Positions 56,184 through 64,000 of a stretch of 64,000 bases of DNA are shown one piece after another. Under the pieces are notes generated by a model that saw only the letters and a program-made list of their open reading frames with translations, did no database searches and was not told the origin of the DNA. Position numbers and translations under genes: made by a program. The stretch's first letter is position 1. Every line of letters starts with the position of its first letter. Source of the stretch: Methylomicrobium sp. wino1. Lineage in GTDB: Bacteria > Pseudomonadota > Gammaproteobacteria > Methylococcales > Methylomonadaceae. The DNA lies in the NCBI RefSeq assembly GCF_003932755.1, contig NZ_CP024202.1, positions 3,906,001-3,970,000 on the forward strand, in the 5' to 3' direction.

Positions 56184-56288
56184 TTTTTTGTTGTATTAAG
56201 CTTGCTTTTTAGAAAACTATAAACCTAATCCTATCCTTTTTCGAATAAAAAATAGCAAACAACCTGACTAGACTAATCAGCTGTGTAT

Positions 56289-57107
56289 ATGAAAGCATCA
56301 ACAAATAACCTATTCCACTACCGTGAACTGATTACCGCACTGGCTTGGAAAAACATTGTCATTCGGTATAAACAAGCTTATTTAGGAATCTTATGGGCGG
56401 TGTTAAAACCGCTTTTAATGATGCTAATCTTTACTTTAGTCAGAAGCTTTGTCGGTATTGAGACCGGCGACATTCCCTACCCTGTGCTAACCTTTGCCGC
56501 ATTACTGCCATGGATATTTTTTCAAGAATCGGCTGCGGAAGGTATAAATAGTGTTACATCTAATTCCGCATTAATAAAAAAAATATATTTCCCGCGCGAA
56601 GTTTTTCCATTAACTGCAATGTTCACAAAATTAGTGGAACTCATGATCAGCTTTGTCATTCTTGCGGGCTTGATGTTCTATTACAAAATGACACCTACAA
56701 TTTACGTCCTATGGGTCCCCGCTATTGTCTTTTACACGATGATCGTCGGCCTTACGATTAGTTTTTTTGGGGCCGCACTGAATGTATATTATAGGGATGT
56801 CGCTCAAGCACTACCTGTCGCGCTGTCTTTATTAATGTATTGCTCCCCCGTTATCTATCCGCTGAGTCTAGTTCACAAAAAATTGATTGTGGAACAAGCC
56901 GCAGGGCAGTGGTCTGAAAATCTTTATACACTCTATACGCTTAACCCTTTGGCTGGAATTATCGATAGTTTTCAACGAGTCATGCTCAAGGGATTGCCAC
57001 CTGATTTTGAACCATTACTCCCAGGTATCATTTTAACGTTTACCCTTCTTCCCTTCAGTTACCTGTATTTTAAACGCGCGGAAAATTGGTTTGCGGACGT
57101 AATATAA
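56289..57107 (+). CDS. wzm: ABC-2 polysaccharide export permease
   Basis: 272 residues. RELITALAWKNIVIRYKQAY and LGILWAVLKPLLMMLIFTLV begin the first membrane segment of Wzm/TagG-type permeases; six helices and ALNVYYRDVAQALPVAL and YCSPVIYPLS follow. Starts at ATG 56289 (a GTG two codons earlier is possible). Works with the ATPase encoded 63 bp downstream to move a lipid-linked glycan across the inner membrane. Confidence 0.93.
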   Translation: MKASTNNLFHYRELITALAWKNIVIRYKQAYLGILWAVLKPLLMMLIFTLVRSFVGIETGDIPYPVLTFAALLPWIFFQESAAEGINSVTSNSALIKKIYFPREVFPLTAMFTKLVELMISFVILAGLMFYYKMTPTIYVLWVPAIVFYTMIVGLTISFFGAALNVYYRDVAQALPVALSLLMYCSPVIYPLSLVHKKLIVEQAAGQWSENLYTLYTLNPLAGIIDSFQRVMLKGLPPDFEPLLPGIILTFTLLPFSYLYFKRAENWFADVI

Positions 57108-57170
57108 ATAAACCAATATGATTTTCCTATATCAACCGACTTTGTAAAATTTATAACAACTCATTCCGAC

Positions 57171-58451
57171 ATGCCCATTATCGAAGTCAATCATCTCACC
57201 AAAGAATATCAACTCGGTCATATAACTAGCCTTAAAGAGACCGCTTTAAACGCAATGAGGCGACTGACCTTTCGGCCCGTACATAAAAGAGAACGCTTTA
57301 AAGCTTTGGACGATGTCAGCTTTACGGTTGAAGAAGGCGAAGTACTCGGCATTATCGGCCATAACGGCGCTGGAAAGAGTACTTTACTAAAACACCTTGC
57401 CAACATTAGCAAACCCACTAAAGGCAAAGTCATTGTGCGAGGCACTGTTGCACCTTTGATTGAAGTCGGCGCCGGGATCAATCCGGAACTCACTGGAAGG
57501 GAAAACATTTTCCTAAATGGCGCGATTTTAGGCATGCCTAAAAAAATCATTAAGCAAAAACTCGATGAGATCATTGACTTTTCAGAGCTCGAACAGTTTA
57601 TCGATACGCCGATGAAACGCTACAGTTCGGGCATGAAAATCAAACTCGCATTTTCTATCGCAACCAGCATCGATGCCGACGTCTTGATTGTGGATGAGGT
57701 GCTTGCCGTCGGAGACTTAGCATTTCAACGAAAATGCTTCGATCGGATGGAAAACCTCATCAAACGACAAGGCCGCACGGTATTATTGGTTAGCCATAAC
57801 ATCAGGCAAGTCGCTCGAATGTGTAGCAGAGTATGTCTGATAGACCACGGCAAAATAATAGCGGACGGCTTACCCTCGGATGTGTGTGAAGCCTTTTACG
57901 AGCAAAGCAACCAAAAAATAGTAACACAAGCTACCCAAGGCCATAATACAAAACACAATATCCGTATGTCCGGGGAAGTCGATTTAGAAAAAATAGAGCT
58001 ACTCGACGAAAACGGAAATGAAACACAGGAACTCGTCACAGGAAGACCCGCTACGATTCGCTGCCATTTCAATGCCAATGATAATATTGAAAATGTTGAA
58101 ATCATATACGGATTCCATACTACTGACTTTATCTACATCGCCTCGATGGGCACGGCGCACTTAAAACACGCTTCGAACCTATTTCAAGGAAAAAATATCA
58201 TTGATTGCAACATAGAGCGCGTGCCGTTAACACCGGGTGTATTTGCCGTTCGAATAGGCGTCTTTGACCAATTCCGAAGACCCATTTTTTATGGGGAAAC
58301 TTTGAAGGTATTTCCGGTACGCTCAGAAAATATTCCAGTAACGCAGATGGCAACATTAGGAGTCGTGGATATACCGGCTGACTGGAAATTTAATACTTCA
58401 ACACCGCGACATGAAAATTACAATAATTCTCATGCAAGCGTAAACCTGTAA
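57171..58451 (+). CDS. wzt: Polysaccharide ABC exporter ATPase with C-terminal glycan-binding domain
   Basis: 426 residues. Walker A GIIGHNGAGKST, EVGAGINPELTGRENIF, signature YSSGMKIKLAF, Walker B VLIVDEVLAVGD and H-loop VSHNIRQV are intact in residues 1-245. Residues about 265-410 are a beta-rich Wzt C-terminal domain (EKIELLDENG, CHFNAND, PLTPGVFAVRIGVFD). In E. coli O9a such domains recognise the modified chain end before export, which fits the methyltransferases nearby. Confidence 0.94.
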   Translation: MPIIEVNHLTKEYQLGHITSLKETALNAMRRLTFRPVHKRERFKALDDVSFTVEEGEVLGIIGHNGAGKSTLLKHLANISKPTKGKVIVRGTVAPLIEVGAGINPELTGRENIFLNGAILGMPKKIIKQKLDEIIDFSELEQFIDTPMKRYSSGMKIKLAFSIATSIDADVLIVDEVLAVGDLAFQRKCFDRMENLIKRQGRTVLLVSHNIRQVARMCSRVCLIDHGKIIADGLPSDVCEAFYEQSNQKIVTQATQGHNTKHNIRMSGEVDLEKIELLDENGNETQELVTGRPATIRCHFNANDNIENVEIIYGFHTTDFIYIASMGTAHLKHASNLFQGKNIIDCNIERVPLTPGVFAVRIGVFDQFRRPIFYGETLKVFPVRSENIPVTQMATLGVVDIPADWKFNTSTPRHENYNNSHASVNL

Positions 58452-58501
58452 ATCAAAAATTAACTGGCTCTGCTATTGCTTTATTTTAAGAGGCTATACA
58501 A

Positions 58502-59386
58502 TTGGACTTTCTAATAATAGGCGCACAAAAATCAGGCACGACTTCCCTTTTCAAATATTTGGCTGCGCACCCAAATATTTTTATGCCTGCGGAAAAGGAG
58601 GTTATGTTTTTCAACAACGATAAACTTTTTTCCAAAGGTAAAAACTGGTATATAAAGCGATATTTTCAAAATGCTGATCCTAGCCATGTCAAAGGCGAGG
58701 CCTCGACCCATTATATGATGTATAGTTTTGTTCCAGAAAGAATCTACTCCCTTTTTCCAAATATTAAACTTATTGCATTACTAAGAAACCCAATAGACAG
58801 AGCATATTCACATTATCTGATGGCTGTCCGCAGAGGCGTAGAAAGCCGTACTTTTGAACAATGCGTTAATATAGAAATTACCAAGGGATTTATATCTGAT
58901 GAAAAAATAGATCATAATACAAACTATATTTTTTTTGGAGAATATGGTCGTATCTTGAATAACTATCTAAAATGGTTCAAAAAATCACAAATTAAAATTG
59001 CATTTATGGAAGACATGCAAAACGAGCCTAAATCATTTATAAAAAATATTTATTCATTTTTGGAAGTCGATAGTAACTTTATTCCAGAAAATGTTTCAAA
59101 AAAATACAATATATCCGGTGTCGCAATAATACCCGGCTTAGAAGTACGTATTAGAAAATTTTTAACATCACTAAAGAAAAATAAAATATTTCATATCTTC
59201 TTAAAGAAAGTTAATATTGATGCGATCGTGTTTTGGCTACGAACGGAAGGGAATGTTAAAAAACAAAAAGACGAATACCAATTGACTCCTAAAGTACGTA
59301 AATTACTGGCTGATTATTATATGAACGATGTTCGTTTGATTGAAAACCTTTTTGAGAAAAGAGTTCCCTGGAAAGACTTTAATTAA
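58502..59386 (+). CDS. Sulfotransferase (PAPS-dependent, NDST-like)
   Basis: 294 residues from a TTG start with AGAGG suitably placed. IIGAQKSGTTSLFKYLAAHP is the 5'-phosphosulfate loop and ALLRNPIDRAYSHYLMAVR the 3'-phosphate-binding region; EASTHYMMYSFVPERIY is also typical of carbohydrate sulfotransferases. Soluble, cytoplasmic. AT-rich. Together with the following fusion protein it points to a sulfated polysaccharide. Confidence 0.9.
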   Translation: MDFLIIGAQKSGTTSLFKYLAAHPNIFMPAEKEVMFFNNDKLFSKGKNWYIKRYFQNADPSHVKGEASTHYMMYSFVPERIYSLFPNIKLIALLRNPIDRAYSHYLMAVRRGVESRTFEQCVNIEITKGFISDEKIDHNTNYIFFGEYGRILNNYLKWFKKSQIKIAFMEDMQNEPKSFIKNIYSFLEVDSNFIPENVSKKYNISGVAIIPGLEVRIRKFLTSLKKNKIFHIFLKKVNIDAIVFWLRTEGNVKKQKDEYQLTPKVRKLLADYYMNDVRLIENLFEKRVPWKDFN

Positions 59387-60539
59387 TTTATTGAGATATT
59401 TACTTTTTTATACTAAAATAATTAATAATATAAAAGTGAAACAACCAATTGTTATAGTTAAATTTATCGGCAGAGAAATACTCAGTGAAAAAGGAAGAAT
59501 ATTGTTTTCTTTATTGAATACTTTTTCTCAAGCTAACTATCCGCTTCAATTGGTTTGTAACCCTGAACATGAGTCATTAGGCTTGCATGGCGATCGTATT
59601 TTCGAATTCGATAATTTATCTGTCATTGATGATATTCCAGACAATACAACAGACGCTATCTTTTTATACGACCACGCCGACAAACAAACTCTAAAACAAC
59701 CGTGGCTAAAAACCATTAGAGTCCGGTTTGATATTTTCTCATCATTCCGGTTTAACAGACCTATTTTATTTCCCTACCCTGTTCACCCAGTCCATTCGAA
59801 TCCCGATAAACAGGCGACAGTAGATGAACTTCGTGATTCACCGAAAAAGATTAGACTGTTCTTTTCAGGGGACATGAAAGGTTACAATAAATCTCATGTT
59901 AATTATCCTGAACCCAAATTACCCCGTCTGGAAGTCATTAATACCATTCTCGAGTCTTTACCAAACAATTTGCTACATGTAAAAGATAGTCAATCCGCCG
60001 CAACGCTATTTTCCGGTCCCTACTCCCAAAACTGCGCCATTATCGATACGAGTATGACCTGGATAGATGATCGGTATTGGCTGGACTATCTTGCTAAAAG
60101 CGATTTTTTTCTGGCGCCTCCCGGCATTATTATGCCGATGTGTCATAACATCATAGAAGCCATGTCCGTTGGCGCAATTCCCGTAACAAATTATCCTGAA
60201 TGGTTTCATCCCAAGCTTGAGCATTTGAAAAATTGCATTGCGTTTTCCGACAAGGCCGATTTAGTCGAAAAGGTTAAATTGGTATTGGATATGGATCGCG
60301 AACAAATCCGGTCATTACGACAAAACGTGATTCGTTACTACCAAGAATTCTTAAAGCCGGCTCGCTTTATTGAAACTGTAGAAAAAAACAAAGACCGTCA
60401 CATTGATGTTTTGATGATCACGGAGCGATATGTTGCCAAAAATTCACAACGCTTAAACCGCAACTCATTCATTATTAAAGGCGCACCGGGCGAAAGTAAA
60501 TCTTTTTGGAGAAAATTCATTCATGTTTTTCAATCCTAG
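59340..60539 (+). CDS. Exostosin-like glycosyltransferase candidate
   Basis: Up to 399 residues; start uncertain. A TTG at 59340 lies inside the sulfotransferase gene, and a GTG at 59436 is a shorter choice; neither has a good Shine-Dalgarno. The C-terminal half has SDFFLAPPGIIMPMCHNIIE and AMSVGAIPVTNYPEWF, which resemble the donor-binding region of exostosin/GT47-type enzymes. Function by motif resemblance only. Confidence 0.6.
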   Translation: MKTFLRKEFPGKTLINLLRYLLFYTKIINNIKVKQPIVIVKFIGREILSEKGRILFSLLNTFSQANYPLQLVCNPEHESLGLHGDRIFEFDNLSVIDDIPDNTTDAIFLYDHADKQTLKQPWLKTIRVRFDIFSSFRFNRPILFPYPVHPVHSNPDKQATVDELRDSPKKIRLFFSGDMKGYNKSHVNYPEPKLPRLEVINTILESLPNNLLHVKDSQSAATLFSGPYSQNCAIIDTSMTWIDDRYWLDYLAKSDFFLAPPGIIMPMCHNIIEAMSVGAIPVTNYPEWFHPKLEHLKNCIAFSDKADLVEKVKLVLDMDREQIRSLRQNVIRYYQEFLKPARFIETVEKNKDRHIDVLMITERYVAKNSQRLNRNSFIIKGAPGESKSFWRKFIHVFQS

Positions 60540-60580
60540 GCCATATAAATGCATTCAATTGATACAGGAAACATAGAGTC

Positions 60581-61954
60581 ATGACCGCTAAATCTACAAA
60601 AATTTTTTGTATCGGCCTATCCAAAACCGGAACTACGAGCCTAGCCGCTGCGTTGGAGATGCTCGGATTTCGGACTAAGGACAACCTTGGAGTCACCCAT
60701 TACTCATCCGGAGACCTTGAGTCCTCGGTCGATCTTTCCATCATCGATGAAAACGATGCTTTTACCGATACGCCGATTCCCAGTTTTTACCGGGAGCTGG
60801 ACGCGCGTTATCCGAATGCGAAATTCATTTTGACTGTGCGCGAACTTAACCCTTGGCTAATCTCATGCAAAAAACAATTCAATCAACGCGCCACGGAAAA
60901 AAGGGACGACGCGACGAACCGTTTATTCAACGATATTTACGATTCCCCATTTTTTGATAACGAAAAATTTACTGCGGGTTATCAGCGTTTCGTTAATGAA
61001 GCTATGGAATATTTCAAGAATCGCCCGGACGATTTATTGATTATCGATATATCCGCGGGTGAAGGTTGGGAAAAATTATGTTCGTTTTTGAACAAACCTA
61101 TCCCGGATTTGCCGTTTCCCAAATCGAACGTCACTCAAATTCAATGGATAGCGATGGACGAGCTGTTATCGATAGCCGGTGCCGCCGGCGTTGATTTAGC
61201 CAATGCCCGTGAAAAGATCGATAGTATATCTTCGCCTACCAAAAACAGCCTCCGAGCAATGCTGGTTAAATTGATTCATGGCAATCGAAACAAGATCGTT
61301 GCACATGCAATCGATAAAGCTCGTCAAACCATTATTGAAAGATTATCGAAATTGACGCCCGACATTCCCGTGCTGTTCGGCGATCATCAGCCTTATTCGG
61401 ATAGAAAGTCATGGAATTATATTTGGTTAATTGACGCCCTAATCGGCACCGACCCGTTTTTAAACGGCAGCGACGATTTCTGTCTCAGCATTGCGCTGAT
61501 TCAGGACGGCAACCCCGTTTACGGCGTTATCCACTTTCCGATATCGAATACTTCTTTTTACGGCAAAAGGGGAAAAGGCGTCTATTTCAAGCAGAAAAAT
61601 GGCGAATGCCAAAAATTCGAAGCATCTGTTAGCGATTCTGAAGAATGCCGATTTTTTTTACTAAACCGGCAAAACAAAAGCCTGGAAGAATTAAAAAAAC
61701 CTTTAAATGCTGCCTATCCTGAATTGCAACTTGGCCAAATTTCGACTATTGAGAATATCACGACCGCTTTCCGGTCGATCATTCAAGGTGAAACGAGCAA
61801 ACTTTTTATCGCCGACTCGTTACCGGAATGGCAACTCGCCGGCTTGAACGTCATTTTGAGAGAATTAGGGAAAAACCTTTACGATTTCGAAACCCAAAGC
61901 CTGATTCGCTATAATCAGCCGGATTTAAATAGGCATGGCGTCATCGCGGCGTAA
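60581..61954 (+). CDS. Fusion: sulfotransferase domain plus degenerate CysQ/IMPase-like domain
   Basis: 457 residues. N-terminal half (1-180) is a Sulfotransfer_4-type domain: FCIGLSKTGTTSLAAALEML carries the PAPS loop and KFILTVRELNPWLISCKKQF the 3'-phosphate region. C-terminal half (185-440) follows E. coli CysQ over its length: LTPDIPVL, WNYIWLIDALIGTDPF, FCLSIALIQDGNPVYGVIHF. The CysQ metal ligands are mostly gone: the SEE motif is FGD (266-268), DPLDGT is DALIGT (285-290, second Asp to Ile) and the late WDTAAG is WQLAG. So the second domain is probably inactive as a phosphatase. GC-normal. Confidence 0.85.
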   Translation: MTAKSTKIFCIGLSKTGTTSLAAALEMLGFRTKDNLGVTHYSSGDLESSVDLSIIDENDAFTDTPIPSFYRELDARYPNAKFILTVRELNPWLISCKKQFNQRATEKRDDATNRLFNDIYDSPFFDNEKFTAGYQRFVNEAMEYFKNRPDDLLIIDISAGEGWEKLCSFLNKPIPDLPFPKSNVTQIQWIAMDELLSIAGAAGVDLANAREKIDSISSPTKNSLRAMLVKLIHGNRNKIVAHAIDKARQTIIERLSKLTPDIPVLFGDHQPYSDRKSWNYIWLIDALIGTDPFLNGSDDFCLSIALIQDGNPVYGVIHFPISNTSFYGKRGKGVYFKQKNGECQKFEASVSDSEECRFFLLNRQNKSLEELKKPLNAAYPELQLGQISTIENITTAFRSIIQGETSKLFIADSLPEWQLAGLNVILRELGKNLYDFETQSLIRYNQPDLNRHGVIAA

Positions 61955-62027
61955 TTTAATGTTAATAGCGAAATATATGTTAGGATTTCGCCAAAATTAA
62001 CTTCCCGATTTGCGAATGTCTCTTGTA

Positions 62028-62056
62028 GGAGCGAATTCATTCGCCCCTACAGTTGA
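62028..62056. repeat. GTAGGAGCGAA / TTCGCCCCTAC hairpin
   Basis: TGTAGGAGCGAATTCATTCG followed by CCCCTACA forms a 12-bp stem with one mismatch. Related to the GGGAGCGA family; lies in the 142-bp gap before the WbsX-like gene. Confidence 0.7.
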
Positions 62057-62096
62057 GAAGTTATTATCAGCCCATTATCATCCTTAGGAGTAATTT

Positions 62097-63170
62097 TTGA
62101 ATAAGCGAGCCCGACTCATCGCCTTTCATTTGCCTCAATTTCATCCCACTCCCGAAAACGATGAATGGTGGGGCAAAGGATTCACCGAATGGACCAACGT
62201 GGCCAAGGCACAACAGCTTTTTCCAGGTCATTACCAACCGCACGTCCCTGCTGATTTGGGTTTCTACGATCTTCGACTGCCCGAAGCACGCCATGCGCAA
62301 GCGGAATTGGCCAAGGAATACGGCATAGAAGGGTTTTGTTACTACCACTATTGGTTAGGCGATGGCAGACGCATGCTGGAGCGCCCGTTTAATGAGATTC
62401 TTTCCAGCGGCGAACCGGATTTTCCTTTTTGTCTATGCTGGGCCAATCACAGTTGGAACACCGCCTGGCAAGGAACGGATAAAGTACTCATCGAACAAAC
62501 CTATCCCGGTTGGGACGATCACGCCGAACATTTCGACTGGTTGCTTCAAGCATTCAATGACCGGCGATATTTGACCATCGACGGTAAACCGATATTTGTT
62601 ATCTATAAACCTGACGATATTCCAAATATTTTGGATTTATGCAGCTTTTGGCGTGATAAAGCCGTCAAAAACGGATTGCCCGGACTTTATTTGATTGGCG
62701 TCTCACATCGTAATCAAAAATGGGACCCAAGGCTGCGCGGATTGGATGCTTCGGTTATGCAAGTCCTTCCTCGGCGCGACGGGCGCATCCCTAATCGTTA
62801 TCTGCTGACAAAGCTGAAACTGGCATTACAGGGTAATCGCCACGAATTGACCATCTGGGATTATGAAGAAATCATGCCCATTTTGCTTAGAAACAACGTT
62901 GTGGATTGGCCCGATTATCCCTTGGTTTTGCCTAATTGGGACAATACCCCGCGCTCAGGCATGCGCGGTCTCGTTTTTCATAACTCCACTCCTGAATTAT
63001 TTCGAAAACACCTTAATGATGCTCTTTCAAGAGTTGAAGATCGTAAGCATGAAGAAAAAATCGTTTTCGTAAAAGCCTGGAATGAATGGGCGGAGGGTAA
63101 TCACCTGGAGCCGGATCAAAAATGGGGACGGGCATATTTAGATATAATCTTGGAAGAAATATTTATCTAA
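62097..63170 (+). CDS. WbsX / glycoside hydrolase 99-like domain protein
   Basis: 357 residues from a TTG start with AGGAG at 62086-62090, six bases before. IAFHLPQFHPTPENDEWWGK and GFTEWTNVAKA at the start, YYHYWLGDGRRMLE, CWANHSWNTAWQG and VKAWNEWAEGNHLEPD are diagnostic of the WbsX/GH99-like family found in O-antigen and capsule loci. Catalytic role (endo-mannosidase-like or transferase) not established. Codon use is like the core genome. Confidence 0.92.
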   Translation: MNKRARLIAFHLPQFHPTPENDEWWGKGFTEWTNVAKAQQLFPGHYQPHVPADLGFYDLRLPEARHAQAELAKEYGIEGFCYYHYWLGDGRRMLERPFNEILSSGEPDFPFCLCWANHSWNTAWQGTDKVLIEQTYPGWDDHAEHFDWLLQAFNDRRYLTIDGKPIFVIYKPDDIPNILDLCSFWRDKAVKNGLPGLYLIGVSHRNQKWDPRLRGLDASVMQVLPRRDGRIPNRYLLTKLKLALQGNRHELTIWDYEEIMPILLRNNVVDWPDYPLVLPNWDNTPRSGMRGLVFHNSTPELFRKHLNDALSRVEDRKHEEKIVFVKAWNEWAEGNHLEPDQKWGRAYLDIILEEIFI

Positions 63171-63219
63171 GCTTTCTCCCGATCTGACAAATAATAGTAA
63201 AATTTTATTTTAAAATATT

Positions 63220-64000
63220 ATGAATAAATTTAAACACAATGTTTATTACTTAATAAATAAATATATTATAGAAAGTTTTTTTGAGAAATTACCATGGATT
63301 GGATTATCAATTAAGAGATATAAGAAGCTTAATAGAATTGCTAAAGCTTGTGGATATGAACCTGGCCATTACTACAGCCCTATACCATCTCTCCCTGAAA
63401 TTAAAAATGATGCAAATCGAATTTATTCCGATTATGAACTATTGGATATAGATCTGAATAAAAACCAACAGTTTGCAATGTTAGAAACATTTAAGAAATT
63501 TTTTCAGGATTTACCGTACGATTTTATAAATGGAGTAGAAAATCAAAATCTTCGTTACAGATGGGTCAACGGCTGCCAATATCGTTTTTCCGATGTAGTG
63601 TTTCTTTACTGTTTTATTCGTTACTTACGCCCAAATAAAATTGTAGAAGTTGGCTCTGGTGCTTCTTCTTCTGTAATGCTAGATATAAATGAACTTTTTT
63701 TTGATTCTAAGATTGAAACAACTTTTATTGAACCATATCCAAAACGGTTATTAGGTTTTTTAAAAGATCTAGATAAAAAAAGCTCAAATATTATTTCTGA
63801 AAAGGTTCAAGATGTAGAAATTGATATCTTCCTTGAACTTAATGAAAACGATATTTTATTTATTGATTCATCACATGTAATAAAAACAGGAAGCGATGTT
63901 AATTATTTATTTTTTAAAATACTCCCACGTCTACGATCAGGTGTTTATATTCATTTCCATGATATATTTTTCCCCTTTGAGCTTCCTGAGCACTGGGTAT
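63220..64000 (+). CDS. SAM-dependent methyltransferase-like protein, 3'-truncated by the window
   Basis: At least 260 codons, open to the end of the window. Start MNKFKHNVYYLINKYIIESF; IVEVGSGASSSVMLDINELF is motif I, TTFIEPYPKRL motif II, and DILFIDSSHVIKTGSD the acidic motif, as in Methyltransf_24-type enzymes. AT-rich like 52.8-56.3 kb. Probably modifies a sugar of the same polymer. Confidence 0.82.
   Translation, partial: MNKFKHNVYYLINKYIIESFFEKLPWIGLSIKRYKKLNRIAKACGYEPGHYYSPIPSLPEIKNDANRIYSDYELLDIDLNKNQQFAMLETFKKFFQDLPYDFINGVENQNLRYRWVNGCQYRFSDVVFLYCFIRYLRPNKIVEVGSGASSSVMLDINELFFDSKIETTFIEPYPKRLLGFLKDLDKKSSNIISEKVQDVEIDIFLELNENDILFIDSSHVIKTGSDVNYLFFKILPRLRSGVYIHFHDIFFPFELPEHWV

Larger units (their letters stand above)
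52803..56282. other. AT-rich segment of the polysaccharide locus
   Basis: Base composition changes sharply at about 52800: codons ending in A or T dominate, and homopolymer A/T runs are frequent, unlike the GC-balanced genes on both sides. Four genes are inside. Intergenic gaps are 95-110 bp without hairpin repeats, also unlike the rest of the window. Suggests acquisition from an AT-rich donor. Confidence 0.7.

Overview
The window is a chromosomal segment of a gammaproteobacterium. A methanotroph of the Methylococcales is plausible, judging from gene content, the glnE-ilvE-LPS gene order and the dense GTTCCCACGC-type hairpin repeats, but no methane- or methanol-oxidation gene is present, so this is inference. 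No rRNA, tRNA, CRISPR array or prophage was recognised. The left half (1-33 kb) is mostly core metabolism; the right half (34-64 kb) is one long surface-polysaccharide locus.

Left half: the 3' part of pntB, a small exported protein, two glycoside hydrolase family 57 genes, an AlkB-type dioxygenase, a GGDEF-EAL receptor, an msrB-apeB pair, an orphan oadG, two glycosyltransferases with an O-antigen ligase, ilvE, glnE, a YadGH-type ABC exporter, ppx with an unknown membrane-anchored partner, a dihaem cytochrome c peroxidase, a flavin reductase, cbpA-cbpM, a complete succinate dehydrogenase operon (SDHAF4-like, sdhC, D, A, B, sdhE) and a soluble GGDEF protein.

Right half: a degenerate asparagine synthetase-like protein, two GT4 glycosyltransferases (one of the type linked to exosortase A systems), rfbD-rfbA-rfbC, a deacetylase-like protein, more glycosyltransferases, a PaaK/CapK-like adenylating enzyme, an alpha/alpha-toroid protein with a formyltransferase, methyltransferases, a Wzm/Wzt ABC exporter with a C-terminal glycan-binding domain, two sulfotransferase-family proteins and a WbsX/GH99-like protein. 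Between 44 and 48.7 kb the locus is interrupted by Uma2, a coiled-coil PD-(D/E)XK nuclease, a MntA-HepT toxin-antitoxin pair and a frameshifted DUF2887/Rpn nuclease. The stretches 52.8-56.3, 58.5-60.5 and 63.2-64 kb are visibly AT-rich, suggesting transfer.

Intergenic spaces are filled with several families of hairpin repeats. The most informative is a REP-associated transposase (RAYT) cassette bracketed by an exact 62-bp direct duplication, which carries the 3' ends of both neighbouring genes and so leaves both intact. The most unusual protein is a sulfotransferase fused to a CysQ-like domain that has lost most metal ligands.
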